A DNA stretch of 64,000 nt from contig NW_002476322.1 of the NCBI RefSeq assembly GCF_000189635.1, forward strand, positions 310,001 through 374,000. The letters run 5' to 3'. The notes under the pieces are model-generated. The model ran no database searches and had not been told where the DNA came from. It saw only the letters and a list, made by a program, of their open reading frames with translations. This document shows, one piece after another, positions 10,428-23,719 of this stretch (position 1 is its first letter; each line of letters begins with the position of its first letter). This stretch comes from Tetrahymena thermophila SB210. Its lineage: Eukaryota > Ciliophora > Oligohymenophorea > Hymenostomatida > Tetrahymenidae. The translations under genes and the position numbers were made by a program.

Positions 10428-13400
10428 TCACTTATCTATAAGATTATAAACTTTTTTCATATGTTCTTTATGACAATTCACAGGGCATAAGGCAATCTTT
10501 TTATTACCGTAATTACATGATTCACAGGTAAAAAAAGTAGCTTGTTTGCAAAGTGAGCATAATCCGACTTAGTTTTACCTTTCTAGAAAATGAGCTATAA
10601 TTTCTTGTTGTACACCTTACTTTCTAACTTTATTTATATCGATTAGAGAGTAGATAATACCTCTATTATGGGATAAAGATTTAGTGAGTTGAGCTGTTGA
10701 TTCATTTAAACTTTGAATTAACTCTTCTACTATTTTAATTCTAAAGTCTTTATGTGTTAAGAGGCTCTTTTTTCCTTCATTTAATATCTTATAAATTATG
10801 TAAGCATTGCAAAGTGTTGTATCTAATAAACGATAAAAAACACATTTCCACCACTTTTAGGATCTTTTGTGTATTCTATAATTTTAGCATATTTAGTTTC
10901 TCTTGTCTACCGAGTGGGCATATTTATTGTAAATATCAACCTAATTAATATATTTTAGTATTTAAATGGTAATTTAAAACTTTATTATTTACCATTAAAG
11001 GAATAGTCTTAATTTAGCCTGTTTTTTTCATACTTTTCACAATTTTTCTATTATCTAAAAAGTTAGTAATCATTTTAACAAGCTTATCTTTATCTCTCCA
11101 AAGGAATATATGAATGTTATCCTTAGTTAAAGATTTTGTCTCTCCTTTGTTAAAATTTTAAATTTTCATCATTTTTTTTTATTCTTCAGTAAAATTCATT
11201 CTATCCGGCCTTTTTAAATAAATTATTTTATTTTTAAATTTTAAATTTGTCGTTAAATAAATATAAAATCAAAGTGAATTTATTTTTTTATTTCATTTTA
11301 AGTTAAAAATTTTAAGGAATTTTTAGTAATATTTTTAAAGAATAAATTCAATTTAAAAAATAATTAAAATAAATTTTAATTTTTCTTAATTTTTAATCAA
11401 AAGTAAATATTTCTCAGTAAAAATTAACTTAGTTAAATTGTAAGTTTTAATCATTAAAATAAAATTAAATGAAATTATCCAGTCTGTATTTTAAATATTT
11501 TTCTTTGTTTAAACTTCTTTTTTTCCTAAAAGATACTTTAATTTAATTATTTATTATGAATAAGATAAAAAATCAATTTTTGTTGTAAATAAAAAGTGTT
11601 TTTGAAAAAATTTTAGTTTAGTATTTAAAATTCATTTGACCTTTTGTTGTATTTTATTTTTTTTGAAAAAATAGAATTCAAAAAATTATTATATGCTAAA
11701 AAAATATTTATTTATTTGTTAATTTTAATTATTGAATTAAATTTATAATATAAAAATTAAATATTTTACCTAACAGTTCCTAGGACTCCGATATTTTGTT
11801 AGTTAAGATCATGTATTAAATTTAATGAATTATAATAATTATCCATGATTAAAATACTTCCAGAAAGTGGCTAATAGTCTTTGATCAACTCATTTACAAT
11901 GTCTTGAGTTTAAAGAGTTTAGGGTTGATAAATGTCTCTGATATTTTATTTTTCATGAGGTGAATGAATTATTAAGTTGAGAGTGTAACCACTGTAATCA
12001 CAAAATAAATACTCTTTAATTCCAAATTTAACAGGCTTTTAGGGACAATACACTTTAAATTTTGTTTTTCCTTTTTTTATGAAATTGTTTAGACTTTAAA
12101 ATTTAAGAATATATAAATTACCTTTAAATGGTATAATGCCCTCATCTATTGCAAGATAGTTTGAAGGAACATAAAATTATTAATAGTTTCGATTTAAAAT
12201 CGATTAAAACTATTTAAATTTTGTATGATCATCTACATGAACCATTCTACTTTAATTATCAGAAATATGCAAATATCTAGTCAGCAGTTAATAATTTTCT
12301 CTTCCTAAAATCCTGTTCAAACCTCCAGACAATAATGGGTCTGAACTAAAATAGTCACTAAAGCTGGGAAGTCTTTATATTCCCATTAGAATCTCACAAA
12401 TTATAAATCTTTTTATTTAGTCTTAACTAAAAAAGCAAATTTTTTATTTTTTTAGACTTTAACTGTCTAAATTGTATTAATTTAAATCAAAGCTTTGTTT
12501 AGAATATTTATTTGTCTCATCTGTAATTAATTTCCAAATTTCATCAGACCACAATTTTTGAAAAATTTAAACTGGAGTTGACTCTAAAGGTATATTTTTT
12601 ACCTATTTTTTAAGATAAAATTATTATTTAAATTTATATAAATCATTTAATGAATACTTAAGGTTTTCTATATGTGAGGTCGATATTTATGAGAGTTTCT
12701 TTTAAAAGTTTATTATCTGAGCATAGTTTAAAATTAACATCATTTAAATTAAGCTTTTTGGAAAAATTTCCTTTGTTTCTTTTTAAGTCTTATTTTTATT
12801 CTTCTTCTCCTGATTCTTCAATAGAAGAATTTAGATCTTAATTATTTTAAATGATTTAATCTTCATGCTAAGAAGTCTCAGATTCTGAATAAATTGAATT
12901 ATAGCTGCTTAATTAAGTGAATGAAACTAATTATTTATTTTATTTCTTTTATTATTAAGTATTAAAATTTTATTAATTTTCATGATTATCCTATGGAAGA
13001 GAATTATCATTTTCTTTTTGCCTTCTTGCTTGATTTGTTTCTGATTCATCAGAATAATATATCTCTTCATCATTATTTTGATTATTTTTTAAGCTATTCA
13101 CTAAAATTTTTTTCATCTTAGAAGTTTAATTTTGGCATATATTCTCTTAATTTTTACTTGATACTCTGAGTGATGACATTTCCTTTTATAAGAGATTTTA
13201 TCTTAAAAATTCCTCTTCGATTTAAGTCAATATGACTGAATTTTAATGGTTTTCTGTTGAAATTAAGTTTATCTCACTACTAACAATCTCTGAAATAAAT
13301 TAATCATTTTGAAACTTCTCATAAAATTTGAGTAAAAACTAATTAAATGCCTATTTATATGATTAAAATATTATGATTTATTTTAAATAAATTTTGTAAT

Positions 13401-14033
13401 GATTCTATTACTTTATTAAACTAGATTTAAACAAATTAAGAGTAATTTAAAATCAATAAAATTGATTATTTTTAATTTAATTTTAAAATATAATTTATTT
13501 TAATTAATTTTTAAAGTAATTTGATCAAATTTAAAATAATAGATTACCTCATATTATTCAAACTAGATAGATTTATTTCTGATTAAAAGAATTAGTTCAA
13601 TAATAATATTACTAGTATATCCTTTTATAAATGTATCCATAGTTTTGTATATTAAATTTTACACAATTTGAATATATTCTTAAAATTCTCTAATATCAAA
13701 TAGAGGTTAAGATAGAATTGAAATAATTTTTGACTATGGCATACTAAAATCAATTTATTAATATGCTTTTTTTGTTAAATCTTTATAATTCTATTTTTCG
13801 ATTGAGCCAAATATATCTTTTAAATCATTAAATAATTTATCATCTTTTTAACTTATTAAATTTTTCCAATAAATCTTTTAGTTAAAACTATCATGATACA
13901 ATTACTAATTAATGATTTTTAAATTAAATTATTCATTAATATTACTCAGAAGTTTTTAACTAGCTGATTTAAATGTTTGTTAATATTCTTTTGTAAATAA
14001 CTTTTTATTAATTTCTTCTTCATTCACATTCAT
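10428..14033 (-). CDS. piggyBac-family transposase, DDD triad intact (probably domesticated)
   Basis: Six exons (13548-14033, 12658-13350, 12122-12602, 11770-12070, 10993-11209, 10428-10940) sum to 2691 nt, 896 residues. The N-terminal 400 residues are Lys/Asn/Gln/Glu-rich with an acidic patch near residue 370. The DDE_Tnp_1_7 core starts near residue 400 (IFQKLWSDEIWKLITDETNK). Catalytic aspartates are visible as YLAIDEGIIPFKG (D546), ILIMDNYYNS (D630) and NKYAHSVDKRNQ (D738). Their spacing of 84 and 108 is close to the 78 and 101 of the insect enzyme. Residues about 854-886 form the cysteine-rich zinc ribbon (CSLC...CESC...CPVNCHKEH). Such enzymes cut DNA at TTAA-like sites. Ciliate relatives (Tpb1/Tpb2/Tpb6, PiggyMac) excise eliminated DNA. 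Five introns, no recognised terminal repeats and the Ku80 neighbour argue for a domesticated host gene. Which paralogue it is cannot be told. Confidence 0.88.
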
Positions 14034-14196
14034 TCCTCTTTAATTATAAAAATAAAATAAGTAAATTTTAAATTTATTTAAATTAAACTTAAAATTTTAA
14101 CATTTAAAAAAGAATATTCATTCAAGTTTTATTTAATTAATTATCACTCATATTTCTTCTTATTTCAAAATTAAGATTTTTATATTTAACTAATTA

Positions 14197-15903
14197 TCAA
14201 AGCATAAACTTATTAAACTAAATTTTAGTGTTATTAAAATTGAATAGAAAATTTAATAATAGATTATTTAATATCATATTCATGATTTATTGTTCAAAAT
14301 TAATTTCAAAATAATAAATTTTGTTAAAGCCAATTTAAATAAAAATTTTTAAATAATTTAAATTAATTAATAATGATAATAATAACCTCATCAATATTAG
14401 ATCATTAATTTTAGCAATGGTCTCATTTGGTTGTGATCCGATCTTAAATTAATTTTAGTTTTTTTCATCCTAATCTAAATCTAATTCGTCTATCAATTAG
14501 CTCATAAGTTTTTATTGTTCTGGAGTAGATCTTATTAGACTGTTAAAGGAATAATCTCTAATAGATTCTACAGTTGGCAATTCTATGATATAAAAATACT
14601 CACAGTTTTTTTTAAGATGTGGAATCAAAACTACTAGCTTTGGAATGCTGTTCTACCTTAGAACAAATCTAGCTACAAGATACCTTTATTCTTCAAAGCA
14701 TGCTTTTATTAAACTTGCAATTATATATCTAGATCGTTTTGAATCTTGCTTAGCAAATAAAATATCACAGCCAGACATAAATGATTATCTTGGTATCGAC
14801 GACTTTTAAACTGATCCAATTAACTTAATTTCCTTTAGTGTAAAGAGATTTATTTAATTCAAAAATAATTCACTCATTTTAACAAGTTAATTTCCTAAAT
14901 AATAAAAATTGTTTTAAACTACAATTAATTTACCAACAATATATATAATGTACCATATTTATAGTATTTAGATATGTCCTACACAGGATTTTCAAGTAAT
15001 ATATCATCTACCTAATAATATTATATTTATTATTCAACCATTTATCTTTAAGTACTTGGATTCCATTCTGTTATATTGGAATAGGTCTTCAAATTTAATA
15101 AATGCTTTTCCAATGTTTTAGTAAAAACTACTACATCAGCAGTTAATTCATTTCTGATTTAAAATGTGCCATTATATTTAGGTCTCTAGAGAATCTGCTT
15201 AGGTTTTATCCTGAGTGATATCTATAAAGCTTCTTCTGATGTTAGAAATTGAATATTTTTTTTCGAAATTTGGTTCTTCAATTTAATAAGAAATTCTATA
15301 TTTTAATTATCCTTCCAATCTGTTACTGAATCTTCTCTTAAATTTTTCATTATTTCTTCTCCTATAAGAGTTATTTTAATTTAGTCCTATTATTACAAAT
15401 AAAACTATTAAAATAATTTTCAAATGCAAAAATATTTATTTTCTTACTCTTTTAAGGTGCATAATGAATTCCTAAAGTTAAAACATTTTGCTTTAACCAA
15501 AGAAAAAGGATTCAGTTTCTCCCATAAAAAAAAATAATTTTTTATTCAATTGCTTGTATTTTGCAAAGGCAGTTAATTCATTTCTAGAATTATAAAGTAC
15601 TTCTATAAAACTTATTTTTTCCTAAACATCAACATTTTCAATGAATTCTTTCGCTTTATCCTGAAAATTTCTAATGTCCTTGAATAATACTTAGGTAAAA
15701 TTTGGTTCACTTGTTTTCTAACTAAAATGTTTTTCATATTAATCAGGAATAAATAAAATTTAATGTACTGATTATTACTAGTTAAACATTAAGTTTTTTA
15801 ATATTAAACTAACAGACTCTATGAATTAAGCTTTCATTCTTTAAGAAGCTTATTGATTTAACACAATTAAAATACAATCATTTTATATAAACTTCTTTTT
15901 CAT
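14197..15903 (-). CDS. KU80: Ku80-like DNA end-binding protein, short form
   Basis: Exons 15448-15903, 14934-15386 and 14197-14832 sum to 1545 nt, 514 residues. The start ATG leads into a von Willebrand A-type strand (NDCILIVLNQQ), as in Ku. The middle and end match the Ku beta-barrel: YKYGTLYILL, then a helical cassette (DILFAKQDSKRSRYIIASLI), then LPTVESIRDYSFNSL (about residues 388-402), which corresponds to the Ku80 segment before the arm. Ku70/Ku80 rings bind broken DNA ends and recruit non-homologous end joining. The protein is shorter than the usual 700 or so residues and lacks a recognisable C-terminal helical and DNA-PKcs-binding region. Residues after about 450 are AT-driven low complexity, so the true 3' end may use another intron from about 14387 and stop near 14148. 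The gene lies just upstream of the piggyBac transposase on the same strand. Confidence 0.8.
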
Positions 15904-16146
15904 TCTATTTAATATAAAATTTGTAATCTAAATGAAGAAAAAAATTTAAATATTTTTTTAATATTTATGATGTATTTTTAATACTTCTTTAGCTTGTTTT
16001 TAACAAAAATTTAAGTGTATCTTATTGAAATACCTATTAATACTTTTTTTGTTATTTCTTTTGATTTAAAACATAAAAAATTTGACTAAATTAAAAGTAA
16101 ATCTCTATTATCTAACAAATATAAATAGAATATTTAACATTATTAA

Positions 16147-19100
16147 TCAGCTCCTTAAATTTTATATTAAGAAGTTATGTATATAGGGATTGTTAACTAT
16201 AGAATAAATGTCTATTACAGATAAAAGCTGTTTGGTTTCATTGAGCTACCTTCCAAGAGAAATATAGAAGAAAATCCAACTTATAATCAAAATTACTCCA
16301 ACAACCAAAAATTGATAGACCATCAAAATAATAGATATTACTTTTATATAATCAAAATAACTAGTCATTTATTTGTCAATACCATCTGTCATAGCATCTA
16401 ATGTATCAGCTAATATATTAAACATTTAATTAAAGTCCATAGTTGAAAAAGATTATTCATATTATTAATATGCATTCTAAAAATCTGATATAGATTATAT
16501 CTAAGCCATTTCATAGTAATCATTTAATATTTAGATAGTTGTTTTTAAAATAAAGAAAGCTCCTTAATTCAAAATTCCATTATGAAGCTAGTCACATATT
16601 TATTGATTTAAATCAGTAAGTTATACAACATATGAAGATTAAACATAACTGCCACATAAGCTTTTTTCAAAGTAGCTAGGAATGAAATTATTATAAAAAT
16701 CTTGCTAAAACCTATTTTTTATTAAAGTTTGTTTTCACTTAATTATTTAAAAATATTTAACTTTAAAATAAAATAATTTTTAAAATAAATTATATTCACA
16801 ACAAAAACTGCATTTATTAATTAAAATAATTTCATCAAAATTTCAAAATTTTTTAAATGTTTTAAATTATTTTTTGTAAAAGATAATTTGCAGATAACCT
16901 AAAATTGTTTAAGGGATTACATTAATTAATTAATTTAATTTTTATTTAAGGGAGATTTTTAAGCATTAAAATTTATAAAAAATGAGAAATTTTTGTTAAC
17001 ACTTTAAAAAAATTATTTTTACTAAAAATTCAATATTTTAATTGAATCTGTATATAAAATATCATAAATTTTATTATGCCTTATTCATGTGACAACAAAA
17101 TTCATAAATTTGTTTTATCACTTAGGCACTATCTATTGGTTAAGCTTTTAAATGTAGTTAAATTTTATTTTTCAGCATATTGTTGAAAAATAATTAATAG
17201 TAAATGAGTAAAATTTATAATAATTAACAAATTTACATGTTTTATAAGGAGATTTAATTAAATAAAGATTAAATTTGTAGCTGCGTTTATCCAATATTTG
17301 AGGTTGAGTTTTAAAGTTTTGTCATATAATAGGTTATATTATATTATTTCTATAATTCTGGATGAATCTTTAAATAGAAAGAGTAATAGGCACTGCTTAC
17401 TGATTCTAGAATATTCATACGAAGCTATGATAATTCGACTTTTTAAAAAAGATATTTTATTATTCAAAAATTGAAAATTAATAAAATATACGCTTAAGCT
17501 AAAGTGTTAAACTGTCTTAATCTATAAATCTGAAAGATATTTATTAATTTGCTATAGGATAAGGTAATGTGAAGAGAATTATTACTATACTTAAGAAAAC
17601 AAGGACTAATGATATTTTTGGTAAGGGAGTTGATGAACTTAGTGTTTATTTTTTTTATGTCTCTTTACTATTTAGCAACTACCTTTAAACATTTTATTTT
17701 TAACTTGCGGCCTAATTAGAGCTAATATCAAATAAGTAGAAAGTGGTGAATTTGGTATCTTGCATGCACTAATCTAGACGCTATATACTGAATGTTCCAA
17801 ACAGCATTAAAATCTCCTGTCTTTTGGTTTATATGTATGCATAAAGAGGTAAGACAATTGATACACATAAAGGACATATAATTAAAATCAAAACCATTAG
17901 CTTTGTAACTAAATCACGATTTACAGTTATTGAATCTAGCTGATCCTGTTCTGATTAATTAAATAAATTTAGTAGCTCTACTTACAATCTGTCTTGATTT
18001 GATAATGCAATATAAGTAGATCTTGGATTACCTGACCCATAAACAAAGCGAAAAAAGTATTAGAAGGTTAAAATGCAACCATAAAATACATTAGTAGCAT
18101 AATTATATGTTTTGTAATTATTTAAATCATTGCTGTTAACTCCAACAAGACTGCTATCCGTTCCATAAAGAGAAGATAAATTAGCAATATATTAGCCATC
18201 GATCAGATAAAATACTAATTGGTTTGTTGGCTATGGGATACTTAAAGAAATTAGCATAGACAGCTATTAAGTGAATGTGTTATTATACACTTACTTTATA
18301 TTAGATAATTCTTGTTAAACTTAAATATCAGTTAAGGTGAAGAAATTGTTTTAAAGCAGAAATTGAAAACTCTTTCCATAAACTATATATGCCATATTAG
18401 AAACATACCTTGTAGGCACATCAGATATATTACAATCTGATTCAAAGTCTTAAAATGTAGTTATTATTTGATAATACTAAAAGAGTGTAACAAATATAAT
18501 TACTGATATACTCAGGAAACCAAAAATATTAATGATTTTCATTGCATTTAGATCTTTTGTGCTAAAAATTATGTGATTAACTTGCTTTTTTTAAGAAGAT
18601 ATGTTAGACAATTTTGAGTGAGTAGAAGAAGATTCAACTGCATCTTAGATATTTATGTATTATTTTTTTTTTGTTTTCGTATCTTCAATATCCTTGCTTT
18701 ATGATTATCCTGAAAATTCTTTAGAAGGGTCATTACTTCCAGGATTTAAGGTAGAAAACTGTTAAATGAAATTAGGCTGTGTATTTGAACTGACTTTACT
18801 GCGTAGACTTTTCAACTGTGACATTTAGTTTAATTTAGAACTAAAAAATTTCGAGCTCTTTTAGTTTTAAATTTATTTATTGTCATATATAAAATTATTA
18901 TTAACATTTGTTATATTTAAGTTGCTTATATTCATTAAGCTACTTTAACTTGGATTTTAAAATATATTTTAATCTAATTAAGGTCCTAATAGCCCATATT
19001 GTTATGGAATAATTCCTTAGCTGTTACTAGGAGTTAGTATTTAGCTTTGAGAAAGATAATTATTCAGCTAATTATCTTAATAAAAAGTTGTAGCTACAGC

Positions 19101-22100
19101 TGCTTGAGGGCTCATTACTTAGGAATCAATATTATTTTATTTACTATTATCACCTGCTAGATACTGCATAGAATTATCATAATTTAATGAATAATATTGA
19201 TTGTTTTAGTATATGTTATGATTTTGATTTGCAGCCTCACCAAATACAGCATGCTGTACTTTGGAGTTCAAAGGTGTATTTTGAAAATTTATATCATCCA
19301 TATTAAATTATGGAATAACGTTTTGCTAGCTTGGACTTAGAAGCTCTTATCCTTTTTGGTTACTCGCTTAATGAAAACTTAATGACTGAGAAGGAGAATA
19401 AGGAAAATTGATTTAATTTTTCACTGGAGAAATAGTTTCAGTGGCTTCTATCTTTTTCACTTAATTTTCTGACTGTTTTTGTGATGTTTAAGCTTAATCT
19501 AAATTTTTTAGTTTAATTTGACCATCTTACTTTTTTCGAGGACTTTCTTACAAATCTATCTAACTACTCACAAAACTCAAATCTTCTGATTACTGCTTCG
19601 CTAACTTAACTTGTCTACCTTGAAAAATTGAAATGTGATTTTATTTCTAATCTTCATTAAGCTATTAAGATATTTTTAATAAAAAATAAATATTTTAATT
19701 TAATGCAGTGGGTATAAAAAAAATTTTTTTTTTTTAATTGAACAAAATAAATTGCTTTGTATTAGTATATTTTGGTAAATAAAAAATTGAAATTTTTCTT
19801 TATACCCTCTTATTTCTTAATATATTTCAAGGTTATTTTAATTATTTTCTTATTATATTATTTAATTTCAAACATAAAGTTTTAGTAACATAAAATTTAA
19901 AATCAATAAAATATAGATTGAGGAATTAGAAAAAAAATTGATTACTTCACTTTTATAATTTGGCTTTTTGACATATTCTTAGGTATTGAATTTATACTTA
20001 GCTATGTTTGCAAGTTAGCTTAATCTAGGCTACTTTTCTTTTGATTGGCTGTTGACATTTCCTCTATGTGCTTTTTCTGGTTCTCTATTGTTGAAAAATT
20101 TATCTAACTATTCATAATTAATATTATCTGGGTTGTCATGCAATTTAGCTTATTCAGCTTTTTACTCTTGCTAATTGGAAAAAGTAAACCTTTTATTGTC
20201 TAATGTAGATTCTTCTTTTTCATACTCAAATTCATTAATTACTTCAGGAAGTTGGCTATATCCATAAGATATATAGTATTTATATATTTCATTATTTGAG
20301 TATTTGCCTTTTTTTGGACTCATATAACTACTTCTTTATAAATTTTTTAAACTTAATTTATTTTCATTAACTTTTAAGTCCGAAATGTTAATTTCACCAT
20401 TTTAAATCAGTTATTAGAAAAAGTAAAATTTTTCTAAATGTTAAATAATTTTATTTTAAACTTATTACGTAAAAAATTATTTATTTGTTAGCATATTTAT
20501 TTAATCATCAAACACATTCAGCAAAAAGCCTGAGTTATTAAAGGCATTTACTTCTTATATTTTAGTTATTTCTAAGTAACGAATAGGCTGATTGTTTTAT
20601 CCTATCCTGTCTTCACAAATTTGAACATACATAGTAAAGAATTAAAAATTACTTTCAATGTATTAAGGACTGTCATCATCAGAAATAGATTCACCTTTTT
20701 GAACAATCATTAAAAAATCCATTTCTTCTACATTTTTAGTTAAAGTTCTTGAGTATAAGCTGCTTAATCTTTCTTTTTCTTTCTAAATTTTTTTTTATTT
20801 GTGCTTTTTATCACTGCTTATAGATGCTTAAGATCCATTTACATCTTTTTTTTTTTTATCTAATTCTTTCATCATATTTTATGCTCTTCTTCTTTAACTT
20901 GTAATACTGCGGTTAGAGTTTAAGTACCTACTTGATTAAAGCAAGCTATTTGAGGATTTAGCGCTCTTGCTTCTTCCTGTGTTAGATGACCTCATCGAGT
21001 GGTTTTAGAAAATTTTTCTGAGAAAGGGGAAAAAGCCTCTTAAGTAAATAGAATGAATACTTTTAAATCTGTAAAAGAGTAGACTATGAAGGGCAAATGT
21101 CATGGATATTACTTTTAAATTGCTTTCATCGTATATTAGGTATTCTTTAGATAAATAATTATAATACTATTGTTGATATTCATTGACTAATTAGTTTTTA
21201 TCTAAAACTTATAGATATGCTGACAGTCCAAAATCACCTTGAAAATTATTTATTCTAATGCTTATCTCTAAAGGTATAATATATCCTTTTTGACTTAAAC
21301 CAAAAGCAAGAGGGACATTTCCTTTTTCATTTTACATATTATCGCTGAAGAAATCCTTGATCAGTTTAGCATGAGGCTTTTAGTAAGGATAAGGCATTAA
21401 CTTCTCTATAGAAGCATTTATAATCTCAACAGGTTTGTAATTAAAAATTCTTTCAAAAGTTTATGTAATTTTCTTTATTAAAAATCCTTTATTTGACTTG
21501 CCTACACTAGCAAAAACAACACATGAATCACTTTTATCAAGCTTAGCTAAATAGTTTCTTTAGACTGAGTTTATTTATTACTGCTTTTTAAATTTGTTTA
21601 GGTTGATGTCTTTATCTGTAAAAGAAAGATTTTCTAAATAACAAATGTAAAGAGAATGAAGTTTGCTATTTTTATCATTTAGTTATACTAAATGGGATAT
21701 TGTTTTGATAATTTAGCTGCGCCTAAATTGAACATCTTCTAGCATTTTTCTAAGCTCGTCAAGTATAATGTGTCTCTATCGCATAACACTTAGGATAAGA
21801 AGTTTCTTTTCTATCGTTTCGTCTATCCAAAACTGCAATAAGTTGATAAGACTGTCATAGCTCAAGGCTTCTTAAAGCTCAGTATGGAATATACTCTCTT
21901 TTCCATACTCTTTTATATGCATATTTTTCTTTTCGTATGACTCGGAAAACAAAGATTTGACTATTTGTTAATGCTTGATTGACATTTTTTTCTTATTCTG
22001 AAAGAATTTTAATTCAAATAGTTTTTCATTATTTAAAATTTCTAAAATATATACAAGATGTATAACATCAATCTCTGTAAATTCTTGTTTATCTTTAGTA

Positions 22101-23719
22101 TTTTGAATTACTCTATGAAAATACGATTACAGATTCTCCTCCATGACTTTATCATCTCCATACACCTATGCTTTTTCAATATAAATTTTACCATGTATCT
22201 ATTTTTCATTTAATGCATATTGTTATGCAAGAATTTCTTGCTTTGCTTCATTATAAGCATCCAGCTAGTTTTATGCCATTTCATCTTGATCGTAATTACT
22301 TTCATTACCAGATTAATTTTAAGATCTCCCAAGCTTTTTTGTCTTACCTCTCTCACCAATATTTTATCCAGCTTATAGTTTTTTTAACTCATTCAGTTCA
22401 TAGTCTATTTCTCTAAATAATTTTACTTAAAATGTGCGAAGTAAATTTGCTTTGAAAATATCTCTTTTGATTTATGCATCACTCTTATGAACATGAGGGA
22501 TAATTAAATTAAATAGGAAATTTTATTGATTACTAAGAAAAACTCTCTCTGGATATATGATCATTCTAATTATTTAATCAATATGTTTACTATTATTATC
22601 TTCTTATGATAAAGTAGTACTATTCATTAACCTCTCTAATTCATTTTCTATCATAGTTAACTATTAATTAATTATTATCCTTGTAATTTTAAGTGAAATA
22701 GGAACTGATAGAGCTAGTAAAACAAAAAATAAGCTGGGACCTTAGTCAATATTTGATCTTAAGCTGATGCACGAAATATAAAGCATTAAGATAAAAATTT
22801 TAATCCACATAATTATTCCTTCCATATGCTTTGAGAAGTATGGTCTTTTATATATTATAAAAGCAAGCTCTAAAAATACATATAGTATTATCATCCATAA
22901 ACCAAAAATTCCTTTTTCTAAAGCATAAATTGATAACAAGAGACACTATAATAGATATAGTATCTTATCAGACCATATATACCTTTTAGAAAGGAAATCT
23001 TTACTTGAAATTAAGTAATTATAATCTGAATCCTTAATTATTAATCCTTTTTATAATTCATATATAATATGTATTTCATAAAATTAAAAACAAATAATTG
23101 CAGATGATATAAAAGTATAAAATAATTTTTCTAATAATTTACCATTTAGAATAGCTAATACCAAAGCAGGGATAGATATAGCATTTCTTAGAATGCACGA
23201 TATATAAATTGCAGGAATAATAATAATATATTCATATGTTTGAAAAATAAAAGAGAAAATAATCTCATGGTAAATATCTTATTTCACCTATATCTCTCCT
23301 GTATTTATATTTGCCCCTTCTAGATGACTAAGCTTCATATTATTAATAGAATTTGCTGCAAACTATAAGAATTTAATGAATATATAAATCATCAGAACAG
23401 AATTTATACTTAGAACTGTTACTTATAAGTAAATTAAACTGCCTTAAATTCTATCTAAATAAGCTTCTGCATCAAGGAAAGTATAAAATTCGAATCCTGA
23501 TCCAGAGCTATTAATGTCTTATAGTGAAGAATTATTAAAAAGCATCATTAGTATATAGCATGCTTTTATTAAGTTGAGTAAAATGCAAAGCTTGTAAGAT
23601 CGCTAGTAGGATGACTAAAGGTCATGTAGCTTTTCAATATAAAAATTATACAATAACCTTAAAAGTCTATTGTCTATTAAGTAGATATTTAATTTTTATA
23701 GCTTCTAATTTTGTTTCAT
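16147..23719 (-). CDS. Large PAS-domain multi-pass membrane protein
   Basis: Five exons (19946-23719, 17683-19661, 17492-17637, 17237-17438, 16147-16711) sum to 6666 nt, 2221 residues. Exon 1 alone holds 1258 codons. Residues about 30-420 carry several hydrophobic segments. Residues about 430-730 are a charged, coiled-coil-like linker. Residues about 735-860 look like a PAS fold (FERIFNYKPVEIINASIEKL). After a long disordered Ser/Gln/Asn region come four more membrane segments near the C-terminus (IINIFGFLSISVIIFVTLF, LVTKLMVLILIICPLCVSIV and two others) flanking an extracytoplasmic loop. The architecture matches the large PAS or tiny-macrocysts-like family known in Tetrahymena, with suspected sensor roles; no ligand can be proposed. 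The 284-nt first intron hides the join: either half alone looks like a separate gene. Confidence 0.75.

Noticed and set aside
10100-14100. A mobile piggyBac transposon with terminal repeats
   Set aside because: No matching terminal inverted repeats or TTAA duplications were found around the gene, and it has five introns. Treated as a host gene.
17430-17500. Frameshift in the PAS gene at a T6A5 run
   Set aside because: A 53-nt intron (17439-17491) explains the frame change and removes an in-frame TGA.
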